The notes below the pieces were generated by a model. That model saw only the letters and a program-made list of their open reading frames with translations, was not told the origin of the DNA and made no database searches. Shown here one piece after another: positions 40,496 to 50,175 of a stretch of DNA of 64,000 nucleotides. The stretch is from Trichomonas vaginalis G3. Lineage: Eukaryota; Parabasalia; Trichomonadida; Trichomonadidae. Positions within the stretch are counted from its first letter, which is position 1. Each line of letters starts with the position of its first letter. Both the position numbers and the translations under genes were made by a program. The stretch spans positions 9,457,797 through 9,521,796 of the forward strand of contig NC_067204.1 in NCBI RefSeq assembly GCF_026262505.1, read 5' to 3'.

Positions 40496-42487
40496 ATGAA
40501 AGAAGTCGGGTTCAAAACATATCTCGATCTTGAAACGAAACAACATGTTTACATGCGATATAAACATGAAGGTAGTCCCAAGTGGTATGTAAAATGCAAT
40601 GAACTTGTGACACGATCTGATGGCGTAGTTTGCCGGTGTTCAATGCAAGAACAAAGGGAGGATCATTATAAAAACTGTCTTAAGACTCATGTTCACACAT
40701 GCCAGGCCGGAGAAGCATTATCGCAGCAAACATTACTTGACTACTACAATAAAGGTAAACAGCCAAATGATCCAATGTTGGATTTATCGAATGTATACGA
40801 TGAAATGACCATTTTTACCGGTAAGTTCAACCTTGCCTTAGACACATTTGCATCCCCAGAATTCACGCATGTTGCAAAGATTTTCATTATGTTCACAATA
40901 TATCAAATGATGAACAAATACAAACAACTTCAGTCAGCTAATATCAATCCGGAAAAACTTGCTGACAAATTATATAAGCCTATTACACGTGATGAGATCC
41001 GAAATAGAATGATTGCTATTGCTAACAGCATACACCTTGCTAAAGTTCTCGAATTCGCCAAAAAAGCATACACTTGTGTCGCCATCGATGAAGGCAAGAC
41101 ACATGATTACCACAATCTTGATTTTGTCTTAACAAATCCGTTGGAGCAAATGAAGCCATACCCAGTAGAGGCGATAGATATGAAGGATGGCCAGACAAGT
41201 CAGGATTATAAATCCGCAATAACAGCAGGATTTAACAGAATTGACATTAGGAAAGTCAAGATAGGTAGTGTGGTAGTTGACGGAGGACCAGCACAGTTAA
41301 AATGCTTCAAAGATACTTGGAATGATTCATTCTATCATGACAGAGATCCAAAATACTACAAGATATTGCTTATTCCCTGTTTGTGTCACAGAATCCACAA
41401 CAGCTATCAATATATTGCTGGCAAGAACAACCAGTTACAAAGTTTAGTAAAGGATGTGCACAGAATTGCAGAACTTTGTCGCATTCATGCTGACGATATA
41501 GGTGCACAATGTCCACAGCATGTATCCACCAGATGGATATATGACTATAATATATGTGTCTTTATTCTTAAGTACGAAAACAAAATCAAGCAATATATAA
41601 ATGTAGATCACGATAAAATCGTACAATTGAAAGATTGTTTAGCTGTTCTTAAAAAGCTAATCTTAGTATTCGAATCGGATAAGGCATTGTTGGCAAATTG
41701 TTACATTTGGCTTCGTAAAGCCATATCAGCTCTCAATCTTTTGACATCCAATTTGCATAATGCATTCGGATCCATCTTGGCATCTTCATTGGATAGCTAT
41801 ACCTTGGACTCTGACTTTGGTGGGCTATGGTGTTTGGCATTCTCTCTCACGCCGAGAGGAAGGTTCTACTTCCATAGAAAGTTTGTTAAAAACGAAGAAG
41901 TAGAAGATTTGGCCGATCCCTTGAGTTCCTTTCAAAGTGAGCATATTCCTGATAAAGATCCGGCAGAAGATTTACAGGACATTTACATGGATTCTATTTT
42001 TGAGGAAGGTAACACAAACGCTGTAATTGATGTAACAGATGAAGGCACATTTCGTAGAATTGTCGAATCTGATGATCAACTTAGGCTTACATTGCAAGAT
42101 GTACGCGAGGATAATCATCAGACTGCCGAAAATGATCTAACAGCAGCTAAAGATTACCTCAAGCGCATTTTGGTTCAATTCCGATTGAACGAAAGACAAA
42201 AAACGCTTGTACTCTCGTTATATAATACGTTCATCAATAAGGAATCAGACATCTTTGAGAACGATCTGATGGACGAGGCACAAAATTATGCTTGGGAAGA
42301 GATCTCGCATAGAATTGGAGAAAAATCCATCCTTGCGGAAATAGCATTACGCTTGTTATGTTCATCTCCTTCGGAGGCAACATGTGAACGTAATATCAAA
42401 GCACAAAGGTTAATTTTGAACGTTAGGCGGTTAAGATCCAAGAAAAACTTGTTAAATAGCCGTCATATCTTAATGGCAACTAAATGA
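40496..42487 (+). CDS. hAT-family transposase
   Basis: The protein has 663 residues in one open frame. An N-terminal region with Cys/His (CNELV, CRCS, H...CLKTHVHTC, residues about 36-75) may be a BED-like zinc finger. Catalytic candidates are Asp in CVAIDEGKTHDYHN (about 195) and Asp in VVVDGGPAQLKC (about 260), with the CLCHRIHNSYQYI helix after it. The Glu region is in the C-terminal block 'LAEIALRLLCSSPSEATCERN' (about 612-632), followed by the hAT dimerisation end with RRLRSKKNLLNSRHILMA. It cuts and joins its own element ends. GC content is clearly higher than in the host genes around, which suggests a different origin. Confidence 0.85.
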   Translation: MKEVGFKTYLDLETKQHVYMRYKHEGSPKWYVKCNELVTRSDGVVCRCSMQEQREDHYKNCLKTHVHTCQAGEALSQQTLLDYYNKGKQPNDPMLDLSNVYDEMTIFTGKFNLALDTFASPEFTHVAKIFIMFTIYQMMNKYKQLQSANINPEKLADKLYKPITRDEIRNRMIAIANSIHLAKVLEFAKKAYTCVAIDEGKTHDYHNLDFVLTNPLEQMKPYPVEAIDMKDGQTSQDYKSAITAGFNRIDIRKVKIGSVVVDGGPAQLKCFKDTWNDSFYHDRDPKYYKILLIPCLCHRIHNSYQYIAGKNNQLQSLVKDVHRIAELCRIHADDIGAQCPQHVSTRWIYDYNICVFILKYENKIKQYINVDHDKIVQLKDCLAVLKKLILVFESDKALLANCYIWLRKAISALNLLTSNLHNAFGSILASSLDSYTLDSDFGGLWCLAFSLTPRGRFYFHRKFVKNEEVEDLADPLSSFQSEHIPDKDPAEDLQDIYMDSIFEEGNTNAVIDVTDEGTFRRIVESDDQLRLTLQDVREDNHQTAENDLTAAKDYLKRILVQFRLNERQKTLVLSLYNTFINKESDIFENDLMDEAQNYAWEEISHRIGEKSILAEIALRLLCSSPSEATCERNIKAQRLILNVRRLRSKKNLLNSRHILMATK

Positions 42488-42886
42488 AATAAACATTTTG
42501 TTATTATTTATTTTTCAATATTAAATAGCCATTTTCTTCACAAATATTTCAATGTGTTTTTACAACAATTTAACATTCAATAATTTATAATGAATCGTTC
42601 TCTTTCATTAAACATTAATTAAAACCTCCGGTCATGAATATTTTTTTTGTTATTATTATTTTGTAATTTAAAATCTAATAATATATAAGAGTAATATTTA
42701 TTATTTTACATTTTAATTCGTTATGATAATCTTTATATTTACAATTTATAAAGCACCGATCCACAGATAATATAGTTCAGTGGTAAGAGTCATAGTATAA
42801 GCCTTAAGTTCCCCAGTTCGACTCCAGGGCCTTTTCGCTTTTTTTCTTTTTAGATTTTTTTTCTGAAGTTTATTTTTAAGGTTCTC

Positions 42887-42980
42887 GCTGGCGACCCCCC
42901 GTTCACCAAAAAAAATTTTCGATTTTTGCTGGCGACCCCCCTTCGCTCGATATTTTTTTTGTGAACGGGGGGTCGCCAGC
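42887..42980. repeat. GC-rich foldback near the right end of the hAT element
   Basis: Arms GCTGGCGACCCCCCGTTCAC (42887-42906) and its exact complement (42961-42980) form a 20-bp stem. A third, direct copy of GCTGGCGACCCCCC sits in the loop (42928-42941). Confidence 0.7.
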
Positions 42981-43599
42981 AAAAAAAAGATGTCAAAATT
43001 TATCCCAAAAATTTTAAAAAAATCGAAGAAAGTGCATCCCAGGGATTATAAAATTTAAGTTTTCACATCTCTACTCTTATCTGCCATACACATCTAGCAG
43101 CTAATGAAACAAAGTTATCGTATGTCTTAAATTCCTCAGATTTATAAATATCTGAAATGTTTTTATAAATCATGTCGCAGTCTTTATCCATAATCTTGTG
43201 GTTGCAATGATATCCTAGAAACTCATAGTTTACTTTACGTATGAACTTCTTTATTTCTACTGAGTCAGTTGGTTTCACTCCTATTTCATCGAATTCAGGA
43301 ATAGTGAGCTTTTGTTGCTGGATTTCAGGCAATTTGGGTAAATGGTCAATAATGTCCTGCATGTCATAAAGATATTCTTCATTTTCTTCATCCTGTGCGG
43401 TACAGTCTAAATTACTTGTTAAAAGTTCCTGCTTAATTTTTTGTATTTCTGTTTCGAAAGTAAATGAAGAAGGAATGAAGTTTTTCATCTCTACTAACAT
43501 TGACGTAGGATTCATGACTAACGAGTTTGGTGCTGTTGTTGTGGACAGAGTCCCGCCGTTCGCGGCTTGAATTGTTGTTGTGCCGATTGTTGAAATCAT

Positions 43600-43660
43600 A
43601 TCTTTTATACCAAATAAAAAAATAAATAAAAATAAAACTAACTTTATTTTTTCTATCTTA
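43600..43660 (-). promoter_or_regulatory. Shared Polinton gene leader/promoter block (copy 3)
   Basis: The AT-rich spacer with TAAAACTAACTTTATTTTT is almost the same as upstream of the KilA-N gene at 37906, although the genes are unrelated. Likely a common promoter. Confidence 0.5.
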
Positions 43661-43680
43661 AGGAAATTCATGAAAATTCA

Positions 43681-43733
43681 TGAGGGTAGAAATGAGGGTA
43701 GATATCGGGTTAGATCTAACCTTCTACCCTAAA
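43681..43733 (-). repeat. Polinton intergenic element (copy 4)
   Basis: Same element as at 37986 but inverted, followed (plus strand) by AAATATATTTTTGGTGTAAA, which is the empty counterpart of the mariner insertion site. Confidence 0.7.
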
Positions 43734-43804
43734 TATATTTTTGGTGTAAATTTACGAAAACATAAACGAAAACATTAATATATAAAATTCATGAAAATTC
43801 ATGA

Positions 43805-43855
43805 GGGTAGAAATGAGGGTAGATATCGGGTTAGATCTAACCTTCTACCATAAAT
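43805..43855 (-). repeat. Polinton intergenic element (copy 5)
   Basis: A second inverted copy about 124 bp after the previous one; the pair forms a local direct duplication including CATGAAAATTCATGAG on the side. Confidence 0.7.
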
Positions 43856-43869
43856 ATATTTTTGGTCAT

Positions 43870-43896
43870 GGGTTATGCCCCGCCGCTTTGCGTCTT
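43870..43896. repeat. GC-rich double hairpin (site 3)
   Basis: GGGTTATGCCCC then GCCGCTTTGCG in an intergenic gap; a less perfect member of the set. Confidence 0.45.
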
Positions 43897-43973
43897 TATG
43901 TTAAAATAAATGGTACCATTAATGATATCATGACTGTTCTCGTTCATGTCTGATTTACATCTAATGAAAAAGT

Positions 43974-45053
43974 TTAGAAGAATTTTCTTATTCTTTCTGG
44001 CATATTTTTGTCTTTCCAATACTCCCGCTCTAATGGTCCCAGATGTGTTGGCTTTGACTCTCTCAAGTTCTTAGATGGTATAACATCTTCAACGCCTCCT
44101 TCATATCTTACTTTATAAGTGTCATCGTTTGTGTTATAGCCAAGTATTTCAATAACCACTCCTCGCTTCGCTTCGTCAATGGTTTCAGCAAGTTTGCCAT
44201 TACTACTTTCAACTAATTTATGACGGGTAAAATGCAATAGAGTCGTCAGCAGCTTTTATAAGATATCCATTACCTTGCGTAAGTCTACGATATAATAATT
44301 TCGACTTAACCTTAAACGTTTCTTTGTCAACGGTTTGTCGTCAAGAACTACACGAACTTTTGTTCCAGGAATGAGAGTAAATTGTGTTGAATTTCTGATA
44401 TTTTGTGTTTGACTTCGTTTCTTTTGTATATACTTTTCTTCTTGTTGTTGTGTCATTGAATTTGGTGTATGTCCTGTTGTAGAATGCGTTGAGGAATTAT
44501 ATACTTCGAGAAAATGTTTCATTGTTTCTTCGGTAAAGTCTCGCTCTTGTTTAAATCTCTGAGCGTTCTTATGAAGCGGTTTATGATGCCGAGTATGTTA
44601 TGGTTATGGTCTTCAGTAGTGTAGTGAGTTATGTTATGCTTAATGAGAAAATCTGTGATTTCATTGCTGAGGTATGCACTGTCTTGGTCTGATGTTAAAG
44701 TACTTGGGCTATGTTCTGCTACAAACTTTTGTAAAACTCTTAACACTTCACGAGTTCCTTTATTTCATTGGATATGCATATGCTTTGCGAGTGTTAACAT
44801 TAATGAAGATGAGGAATGGTTTATGTCCTCCTTTTCTGCTTTGAATGAGAGTGTCAAATTGGTATGCGTCAGGAGTGTTGGAGTAAATTGGTAAAAAGTA
44901 GTCGTAAGGGTTTATTTTTGTTTGATGTACAACATTTTTGTCAAAGAACTTTTTAACTTCAGCTCTGTTAGTAAATCCCCAACTTTTTGCAGCTTCATTG
45001 AACTTCTTAAATGACCTCCACGGTGATGATTCGAATACTTCTTTTAAACTCAT
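43974..45053 (-). pseudogene. Polinton retroviral-like integrase (c-integrase)
   Basis: The order of parts fits an rve-type integrase: a short N-terminal helical region (MSLKEVFESSPWRSFKKFNEAAKS), core strands with YQFDTLIQ and 'FLIFINVNTRKAYAYP', a TSDQDSAYLS stretch, a 'NRFIRTLRDLNK' helix, and a C-terminal chromo/SH3-like stretch (YKVRYEGGVEDVIPSKNLR). It joins element DNA to the host target. About three breaks. Confidence 0.8.
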
Positions 45054-45072
45054 TTATGTAAAAATAAAGATT

Positions 45073-46831
45073 TTATTCAAGACGGTACCATGCGAATACA
45101 GTCATAAATGGTGGCATATAATCTTCACCCGAGCCTGTTGGATTTGTTGTGAAAGTATGGACATGATTTCCTCCTGGTTCAGTTGGTCGAAAAGTCTTTT
45201 TTGCTGAATTGTTATAAGATGGAGATAAAACTTCATTGCCAGCTTCATAGTCTGAGTTGTATAATGGGTGGTCTCTTAATGAGTGGCTATGGTCGCCAGA
45301 AAAGTTTGTAGTTCCTGTATGAGTGTGCAGGTAAGTTTGCTTCAGTAATTTTCTTTGACCTCCTGTTTGCTTTGAAGAGTTAGCACAGTATAAGAATTTG
45401 TCTACAATCTGTTCCCAAGTACCAAAACCTAAAACACTTGCTGGATTTGTTGAGTTCATTGACGTATAAATAGAGCCTATAGGATATAATGTTTGAAGTA
45501 TTTCAGTCTTTAATGTTTGAAGCTCTGTTTTGTCAGCTTTGTCCTCCATTATATCTTCATAGTTTTTAACTTCAACGATTTGAATGAAAAACTCCGGATT
45601 TAAACCCATATCCATTTCAGCAGTTGCTGACCATATTTCTTCATTCCATTCAAAACTTTCACGAATATCTTCTCTATGAACTCCATAATGTACTCCTGTC
45701 TTAGTTCTGTTGAAACGTGTATATGTTATACCGTCAATGACTTTAGTTTCATTTGTTCTTTCAAGATATTCAGAATAATCTGAACCAACGCGCACTCCCT
45801 TACCTCCTTTTACTGTATAATGCCAATGTTTTTTGTCAGCCTTTTTGTCAATACTTTTCTGAATTATTGCTATATCTTCTGCTCTAGTATACGAACTAAG
45901 TTCATCTCTGCTTGCTTTCTTTTCAAGTTCTTCATCCACATAAGTTTTGTCAGCTTTTTTATCTAACATTGCTGGTAGTTCATATGTTTCAAAGTTTCTG
46001 ACACGACCTTCAATGTTCATACATTTACTATCTAAACTATTAAGAGTATCTTTTACGCTTGTACTTGGATTTTCTAATGGTGTGCTTGAGCCAAGGTTAT
46101 AGTTCAATATTATGTCATCTGCTCTAACAGTAGTGAAGGATTCATGTGTATGGTTCTTGTCAGCTTTACTATTTAATGTAGCTTGAAGTTCATTTATATC
46201 GGAGATATTGTGTTTATGCGATTTCAAAACTTTGTTCGTTGCGTCAAGTTCATCTTTGTCAGCTTTACTTTTAATAGCATCTTCAAAAGTTATTTTTGCC
46301 TTAACTCTCAAATAAATCTTGGTTCAACTAATACACCGTTAACAAAGAAGTATGAAGCATAAATTTCATCGTTATAACCAAATGCTTCTTGTGCTTTACC
46401 TGTGTCATACTGTACAGTACAGCGTATGTCATAACCTTAGCACGAATGTATTTATATCTTCTTTCATTAACATCTTTTGTCTTCACTCTTTCTTCAGTTC
46501 GTGTTAAATATCCATGGTAGTCCGTTATAATCTGTTCATCTGAACTTATATAATGAACATGGTTTTTATCTGCTTTTTCGGCTAATTTCTCTTCTATCTC
46601 ATTTATTTCAAGTTCATGCCTACCACCACCTCCCGAAGAAGTATTTTTCTTCAGCTCTTGAAGAACGTCCACTTCGCCATCTTCGGTGTCAATAATGAGA
46701 CTTTGAGTTAAAACCTTTCCTGTCTTAATGGATGTTTGTAAAACTTCTTCTTCACCGTGTTCGGGGTCATGGTCGTCGTCATATCTTGTGAAATCAGAGA
46801 TGTTGTCATACATTAAGCATATCTGTCTCAA
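45073..46831 (-). pseudogene. Phage-type tail-fibre/receptor-binding protein(s)
   Basis: The region shows repeated short modules of the KADKxHTHxS type (for example SKADKNHTHES, DKKADKTYVDEEL, DKKADKKHWH), typical of trimeric fibre shafts. A C-terminal tip follows with LYPIGSIYTSMNSTNPASVLGFGTWEQ-like residues, then HTHTG...HSHS...HVHTF and MPPFMTVFAWYR. Such tips are known from phage and giant-virus fibres, where His pairs bind metal along the trimer axis. The two adjoining frames (the one near 46328-46831 and the one ending at 45073) look like parts of the same kind of protein. About one break. Confidence 0.65.
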
Positions 46832-46839
46832 AAGTTCTG

Positions 46840-48120
46840 CTATTTGAAACTGGAACGAAAGATATACAGAACTTTCATCATCCCTAAAGTCAAGTCAGCT
46901 TTCTTAAGTATTTCTTGAATGTATGCAATGAGAACAGAGTACCTTGGAAAATATTCGAACAATATTTCATTAGCTGTTGGTTTTGGTGGTTCTTCTGGAG
47001 TTTCTGTTGTTTCAGTTCCTTCTGTAGGTTCTGTTGGAGTTTCTGCATCTCTTGACTTCAATGCTCTTGCTCTCAAAGACCTAAATGTTAGAGCACCAGG
47101 TTTTACAAAGGACTTTATAAATGCTTTAATAGTTCCTGGTAAGTTATTGTTAGCATTAAGTAAGTTCCTTATGCTTCCATCATGTACGTCCATAGCACTA
47201 TGTAAAAAATCTATACTTTTCTTGTAGTCAGCAATAGACTGACTGTGATTTTTTAAAGATTTGTCAATACCTTTAAGCCAATCTTCATGCATGTCTGATA
47301 CTGAGCCAAGAATATCATTTGCTTCCTTTAGTGTATTTTGTGCTTCTCGTAAAGTATCCAATCCCGTACGTGCATTGTTTGCTATACGTCTTACAGTATC
47401 TATTTGACTCCTTGTTTCTTGCATCCAACCAGATAAAGTTTTAATAGTATCCGAACCATTTGAAATGAAGTTCAAAGCATCTTTGACGTCATCTAAAGCT
47501 TCTTCACCAAGTACAGCCCATATCTTTCCGATTTGGTATTGAAGAACTCCATATGAACCAGCTGTTAAACCAGTATTTATAAGGTTCCATATCCATGATT
47601 TAGCAGTTTTTCCATCCTTTCCATCTTCACCATCCAAACCGTTTTCGCCTTGAGGTCCTTGTGGTCCTTGTGGTCCTTGAGCTCCAGTGTCACCCTTCTC
47701 TCCTTTCAGTTCATCTTTATGTTCGTTATAATATTCTAATGTCATAAGGTGTACATCATTACTGCTACCAGCAACGCCGAGAATTTGTTTCTCATTCATG
47801 ACTAAATTCGTTAAGCATTTAATGTTGTCGTCAAATCGGAAGCTCTTTAACAATTCAATGAGAACATTCAGTACTTTCACTAATGAGGCATCTACTGTTG
47901 AATTTATATATTGCACCGTTCCATCATTTATGATGGGAACCTTGCTTGTTGTAATGAATGGGTCATAAGTGTTAAAAGTATCGAAATCAATGACTTTTTT
48001 AGTTTTTCCATCGTCAATGACTAAATCATTGCCTTCCACTGTTAAAGTTGAGTTTTCATTTACTAGTTCATGTGCTCTTCTTGCTTCATTTGTTTCATAC
48101 GCATATGCAGCAATAGTCAT
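46840..48120 (-). CDS. Collagen-like fibre protein of the Polinton
   Basis: The protein has 426 residues. A globular N-terminus is followed by about ten Gly-X-Y triplets (residues 140-170, GEKGDTGAQGPQGPQGPQG and on), a short hydrophobic region, and a long coiled coil (about 215-330). A T/P/E-rich linker (TPTEPTEGTETTETPEEPPKP) and a helical end follow. The order suggests an elongated trimeric surface fibre. It lies next to the tail-fibre gene in the same direction, with an 8-bp gap. The frame is intact. Confidence 0.7.
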   Translation of the reverse strand: MTIAAYAYETNEARRAHELVNENSTLTVEGNDLVIDDGKTKKVIDFDTFNTYDPFITTSKVPIINDGTVQYINSTVDASLVKVLNVLIELLKSFRFDDNIKCLTNLVMNEKQILGVAGSSNDVHLMTLEYYNEHKDELKGEKGDTGAQGPQGPQGPQGENGLDGEDGKDGKTAKSWIWNLINTGLTAGSYGVLQYQIGKIWAVLGEEALDDVKDALNFISNGSDTIKTLSGWMQETRSQIDTVRRIANNARTGLDTLREAQNTLKEANDILGSVSDMHEDWLKGIDKSLKNHSQSIADYKKSIDFLHSAMDVHDGSIRNLLNANNNLPGTIKAFIKSFVKPGALTFRSLRARALKSRDAETPTEPTEGTETTETPEEPPKPTANEILFEYFPRYSVLIAYIQEILKKADLTLGMMKVLYIFRSSFK

Positions 48121-48137
48121 ATTTTAATGAGAATAAA

Positions 48138-48902
48138 ATGTTGTTCTATTTACAAAGTACAGACCCAAACGAATACGGGACAGTAAAGCTACAAACAAAC
48201 TTAGGTCTTCAGAATGAAGCGCTTGCTTTCAGAGTTGTTGACTTCAATACTATCGCAACTTTTGTCATAACAGATGAAACAGATTTCATAGAGATTGAAA
48301 TAGATGACAAAAGAAGTGTTGTAACATTTCCTAACAGAGCCGAGTACAGAATAGATAAAATTGCTGGAGTCATAGATACTCTCATAAATGAAGAAACTAT
48401 TGACAACATAGATGTCGAACTCTCTTCTGAGGGAACATTGAAGTTCAGCAGCGAGAAAGAGTTTAAGATACCAAGAATGAGTCATAGAGTACAACTTCTT
48501 TTGGGTGCATACCATATGACATTTCCTTTAAAAAGCGTTGGTGGAGTTATTGAGATGAAATCTGTTCCATACGTATGTTATGGCAATTGTTTGTACATTG
48601 AGTCAAAAATAGCTAATGTCACAGGTATTTCAGGAGTTAATAGTAAAGGTTCAGTAGAATATAAGTCTTTCTGTTATGAAGTAAATTCAATGTTCATTCC
48701 AAACGTTCCTGTCATAGCAACTCATTTAGGTAAATGGGTTCGCATTAGTCCTCATAATTTGAAAGACATGCAATTCAGACTTGTTGACTTTCAAGGAGAG
48801 CCTGTAGAACTGAAGGCACCAGTGCGAATGACTGTTGAAGTTGACTTTTTAGAAAATATTAAATGCGACGGCTTACAAGAGAACTCAGAGCTAAAAATAT
48901 AA
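48138..48902 (+). CDS. Polinton beta-rich protein, candidate minor capsid (penton)
   Basis: The protein has 254 residues. It is divergent from the collagen-like gene, with only 17 bp between the start codons. Strands alternate throughout, and the end 'MQFRLVDFQGEPVELKAPVRMTVEVDF' has the closing-strand pattern seen in Polinton penton/minor capsid proteins. There are no catalytic motifs. Assignment by pattern only. Confidence 0.45.
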   Translation: MLFYLQSTDPNEYGTVKLQTNLGLQNEALAFRVVDFNTIATFVITDETDFIEIEIDDKRSVVTFPNRAEYRIDKIAGVIDTLINEETIDNIDVELSSEGTLKFSSEKEFKIPRMSHRVQLLLGAYHMTFPLKSVGGVIEMKSVPYVCYGNCLYIESKIANVTGISGVNSKGSVEYKSFCYEVNSMFIPNVPVIATHLGKWVRISPHNLKDMQFRLVDFQGEPVELKAPVRMTVEVDFLENIKCDGLQENSELKI

Positions 48903-49105
48903 AGTATGAATGTTATGTATTAGGTCATGAACTTTGGTTGTTGCTGTTTGATGAAACAAATGAGTTAGTTATGTCAGTCAAGAGAACAGAAAAATATTGT
49001 GTTAGTGAAAACTGCACCAAGTCAATAAGATTAGGTCTGCATTATGAAGATGAGTTCGATACTGTTGAAGAAGTTTTGGACAGATACTATAAGTTGTTAA
49101 CTTGA
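48863..49105 (+). CDS. Polinton small protein overlapping the previous gene
   Basis: The protein has 80 residues and its start overlaps the end of the candidate penton gene by 40 bp in another frame. It is a compact alpha/beta sequence (MRRLTRELRAKNIKYECYVLG). Function unknown. Confidence 0.5.
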   Translation: MRRLTRELRAKNIKYECYVLGHELWLLLFDETNELVMSVKRTEKYCVSENCTKSIRLGLHYEDEFDTVEEVLDRYYKLLT

Positions 49106-49130
49106 AATTTTTTTTGACTGACTGACTGCT

Positions 49131-49748
49131 TTAATTTACTAAAACATATTTCAAACAAAGCTTATAGTCAGTAGATAGTTTTGTATACTCGTTCGAATAT
49201 CTATACTTAAACTCAACTCCTGTAGTACCTGGTGTTTCAATGATGCGGATGTTACCTATTTTCATGAATATTGGTGTTTGACCACAGCATTCGATTTCAG
49301 GGTCGAGATAGTCAATGACACATTGTTTTCCTGTTATTCGTGATATAACATTTTCAAGGTCCTCCTTTGTTAGAATTATTTGGTTCTTGCTTATAAGATT
49401 TGTCAAAAGTTTCTTATCGTCTTTGAGTAAGATAGTTTGATATAACTGAAGAAGGTAATGGTCTACGTTATCTGAAGGATTTGTTTGAACATTTGTGTAA
49501 GGGTTGTCGTTGGCTTCTCTTGAAAGAACTTGGTCTAATGGAGGTGGATACTCTAACTTAACATCTGATGTAGCGTTAGCGTTTGAAGCTGAGTTTAAAT
49601 TCACCGACTTAAGATCTGGTTCTTTTTCTTTCAAACACTCCGAACTATAGTTCTTTATGACAATATTGTTTGTCGTTCGTGAGTCAACATTTGATGTTGG
49701 TTCAATTGGAACATTAACGGCACCAGCTAAGATGGATTTGCTTCTCAT
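49131..49748 (-). CDS. Polinton protein of unknown function
   Basis: The protein has 205 residues. The N-terminal half is low in structure (N/S/T-rich). The C-terminal half is mixed with two cysteines (IECCGQTPIF) and beta strands ending in LCLKYVLVN. The frame is intact; no family recognised. It is divergent from the gene at 49774, with a 25-bp gap. Confidence 0.5.
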   Translation of the reverse strand: MRSKSILAGAVNVPIEPTSNVDSRTTNNIVIKNYSSECLKEKEPDLKSVNLNSASNANATSDVKLEYPPPLDQVLSREANDNPYTNVQTNPSDNVDHYLLQLYQTILLKDDKKLLTNLISKNQIILTKEDLENVISRITGKQCVIDYLDPEIECCGQTPIFMKIGNIRIIETPGTTGVEFKYRYSNEYTKLSTDYKLCLKYVLVN

Positions 49749-49773
49749 TTCATATAGAATAAAAACCTTTTAT

Positions 49774-50175
49774 ATGTATGAAATGAACAATATACTCGAC
49801 AAGGGTTTGAATGTAAAGCTAACGAATGAAAATATTGTTGAATTCACTGAGACAGGTGCTGTGTATAAAGATGTAGAACTACTGAACAAAAGAGCTAAGG
49901 GAAGAAGCAGGAACATGAACAAAGGGTGGAAGCCTATAAAAATTTATGTCAATGATGGCTCAGGAGGTTCAAACATAAAGTATGCAGAAAGTTATAGAGT
50001 TTATGCTCTCAAAGGTGAAAAGCCTTCATTTAAGAACAGCTATTCTAACGCATATCCTCAAAAGCTAACGGATGGGGAAGTGGATGATATGAATGACAGC
50101 AAAAATATTAACAGAAATGGCGACAGAGATGCATGGAATTTGTTTACCATCAGTCAATTGAAGGTTAAACTTTAA
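49774..50175 (+). CDS. Polinton protein of unknown function
   Basis: I start at ATG 49774 (MYEMNNILDKGLNVKLT), 133 residues; a longer frame upstream lies under the neighbouring gene. It has a small beta-rich core and a glycine/asparagine-rich middle. Its stop overlaps the end of the convergent ATPase gene by 4 bp. Not recognised. Confidence 0.45.
   Translation: MYEMNNILDKGLNVKLTNENIVEFTETGAVYKDVELLNKRAKGRSRNMNKGWKPIKIYVNDGSGGSNIKYAESYRVYALKGEKPSFKNSYSNAYPQKLTDGEVDDMNDSKNINRNGDRDAWNLFTISQLKVKL

Larger units (their letters stand above)
39965..43073 (+). mobile_element. hAT transposon inserted in Polinton A
   Basis: The 8-mer CTCTTATC flanks it on both sides (39957-39964 and 43074-43081), the 8-bp target duplication of hAT elements. 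The ends are short imperfect inverted repeats: TAGTCATGTGA on the left and TAGAGATGTGA read inward from the right. The element is 3109 bp, with one large transposase gene and GC-rich palindromic sequence near its right end. The transposase frame is open throughout, so the element may be recent. Confidence 0.85.
39517..43599 (-). pseudogene. Polinton gene of unknown function, split by a hAT element
   Basis: Polinton coding sequence lies on both sides of the hAT insertion (39517-39964 and 43074-43599). The upstream side starts with MISTIGTTTIQAANGG and is mostly helical and charged. The downstream side has a CSKCKAAIRK zinc-ribbon-like pair (only one CxxC seen), a helical region and a basic end (RISRIHNVYHVKRL). 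I do not recognise the family. The upstream block at 43600 is shared with the KilA-N genes. Confidence 0.5.

Noticed and set aside
42770-42832. Functional tRNA gene
   Set aside because: A- and B-box-like sequences are present, but the acceptor and T stems do not pair, so only a degenerate or chance likeness is reported.
46919-47227. Plus-strand frame of 102 codons
   Set aside because: Opposite strand of the collagen-like fibre gene; no independent evidence.
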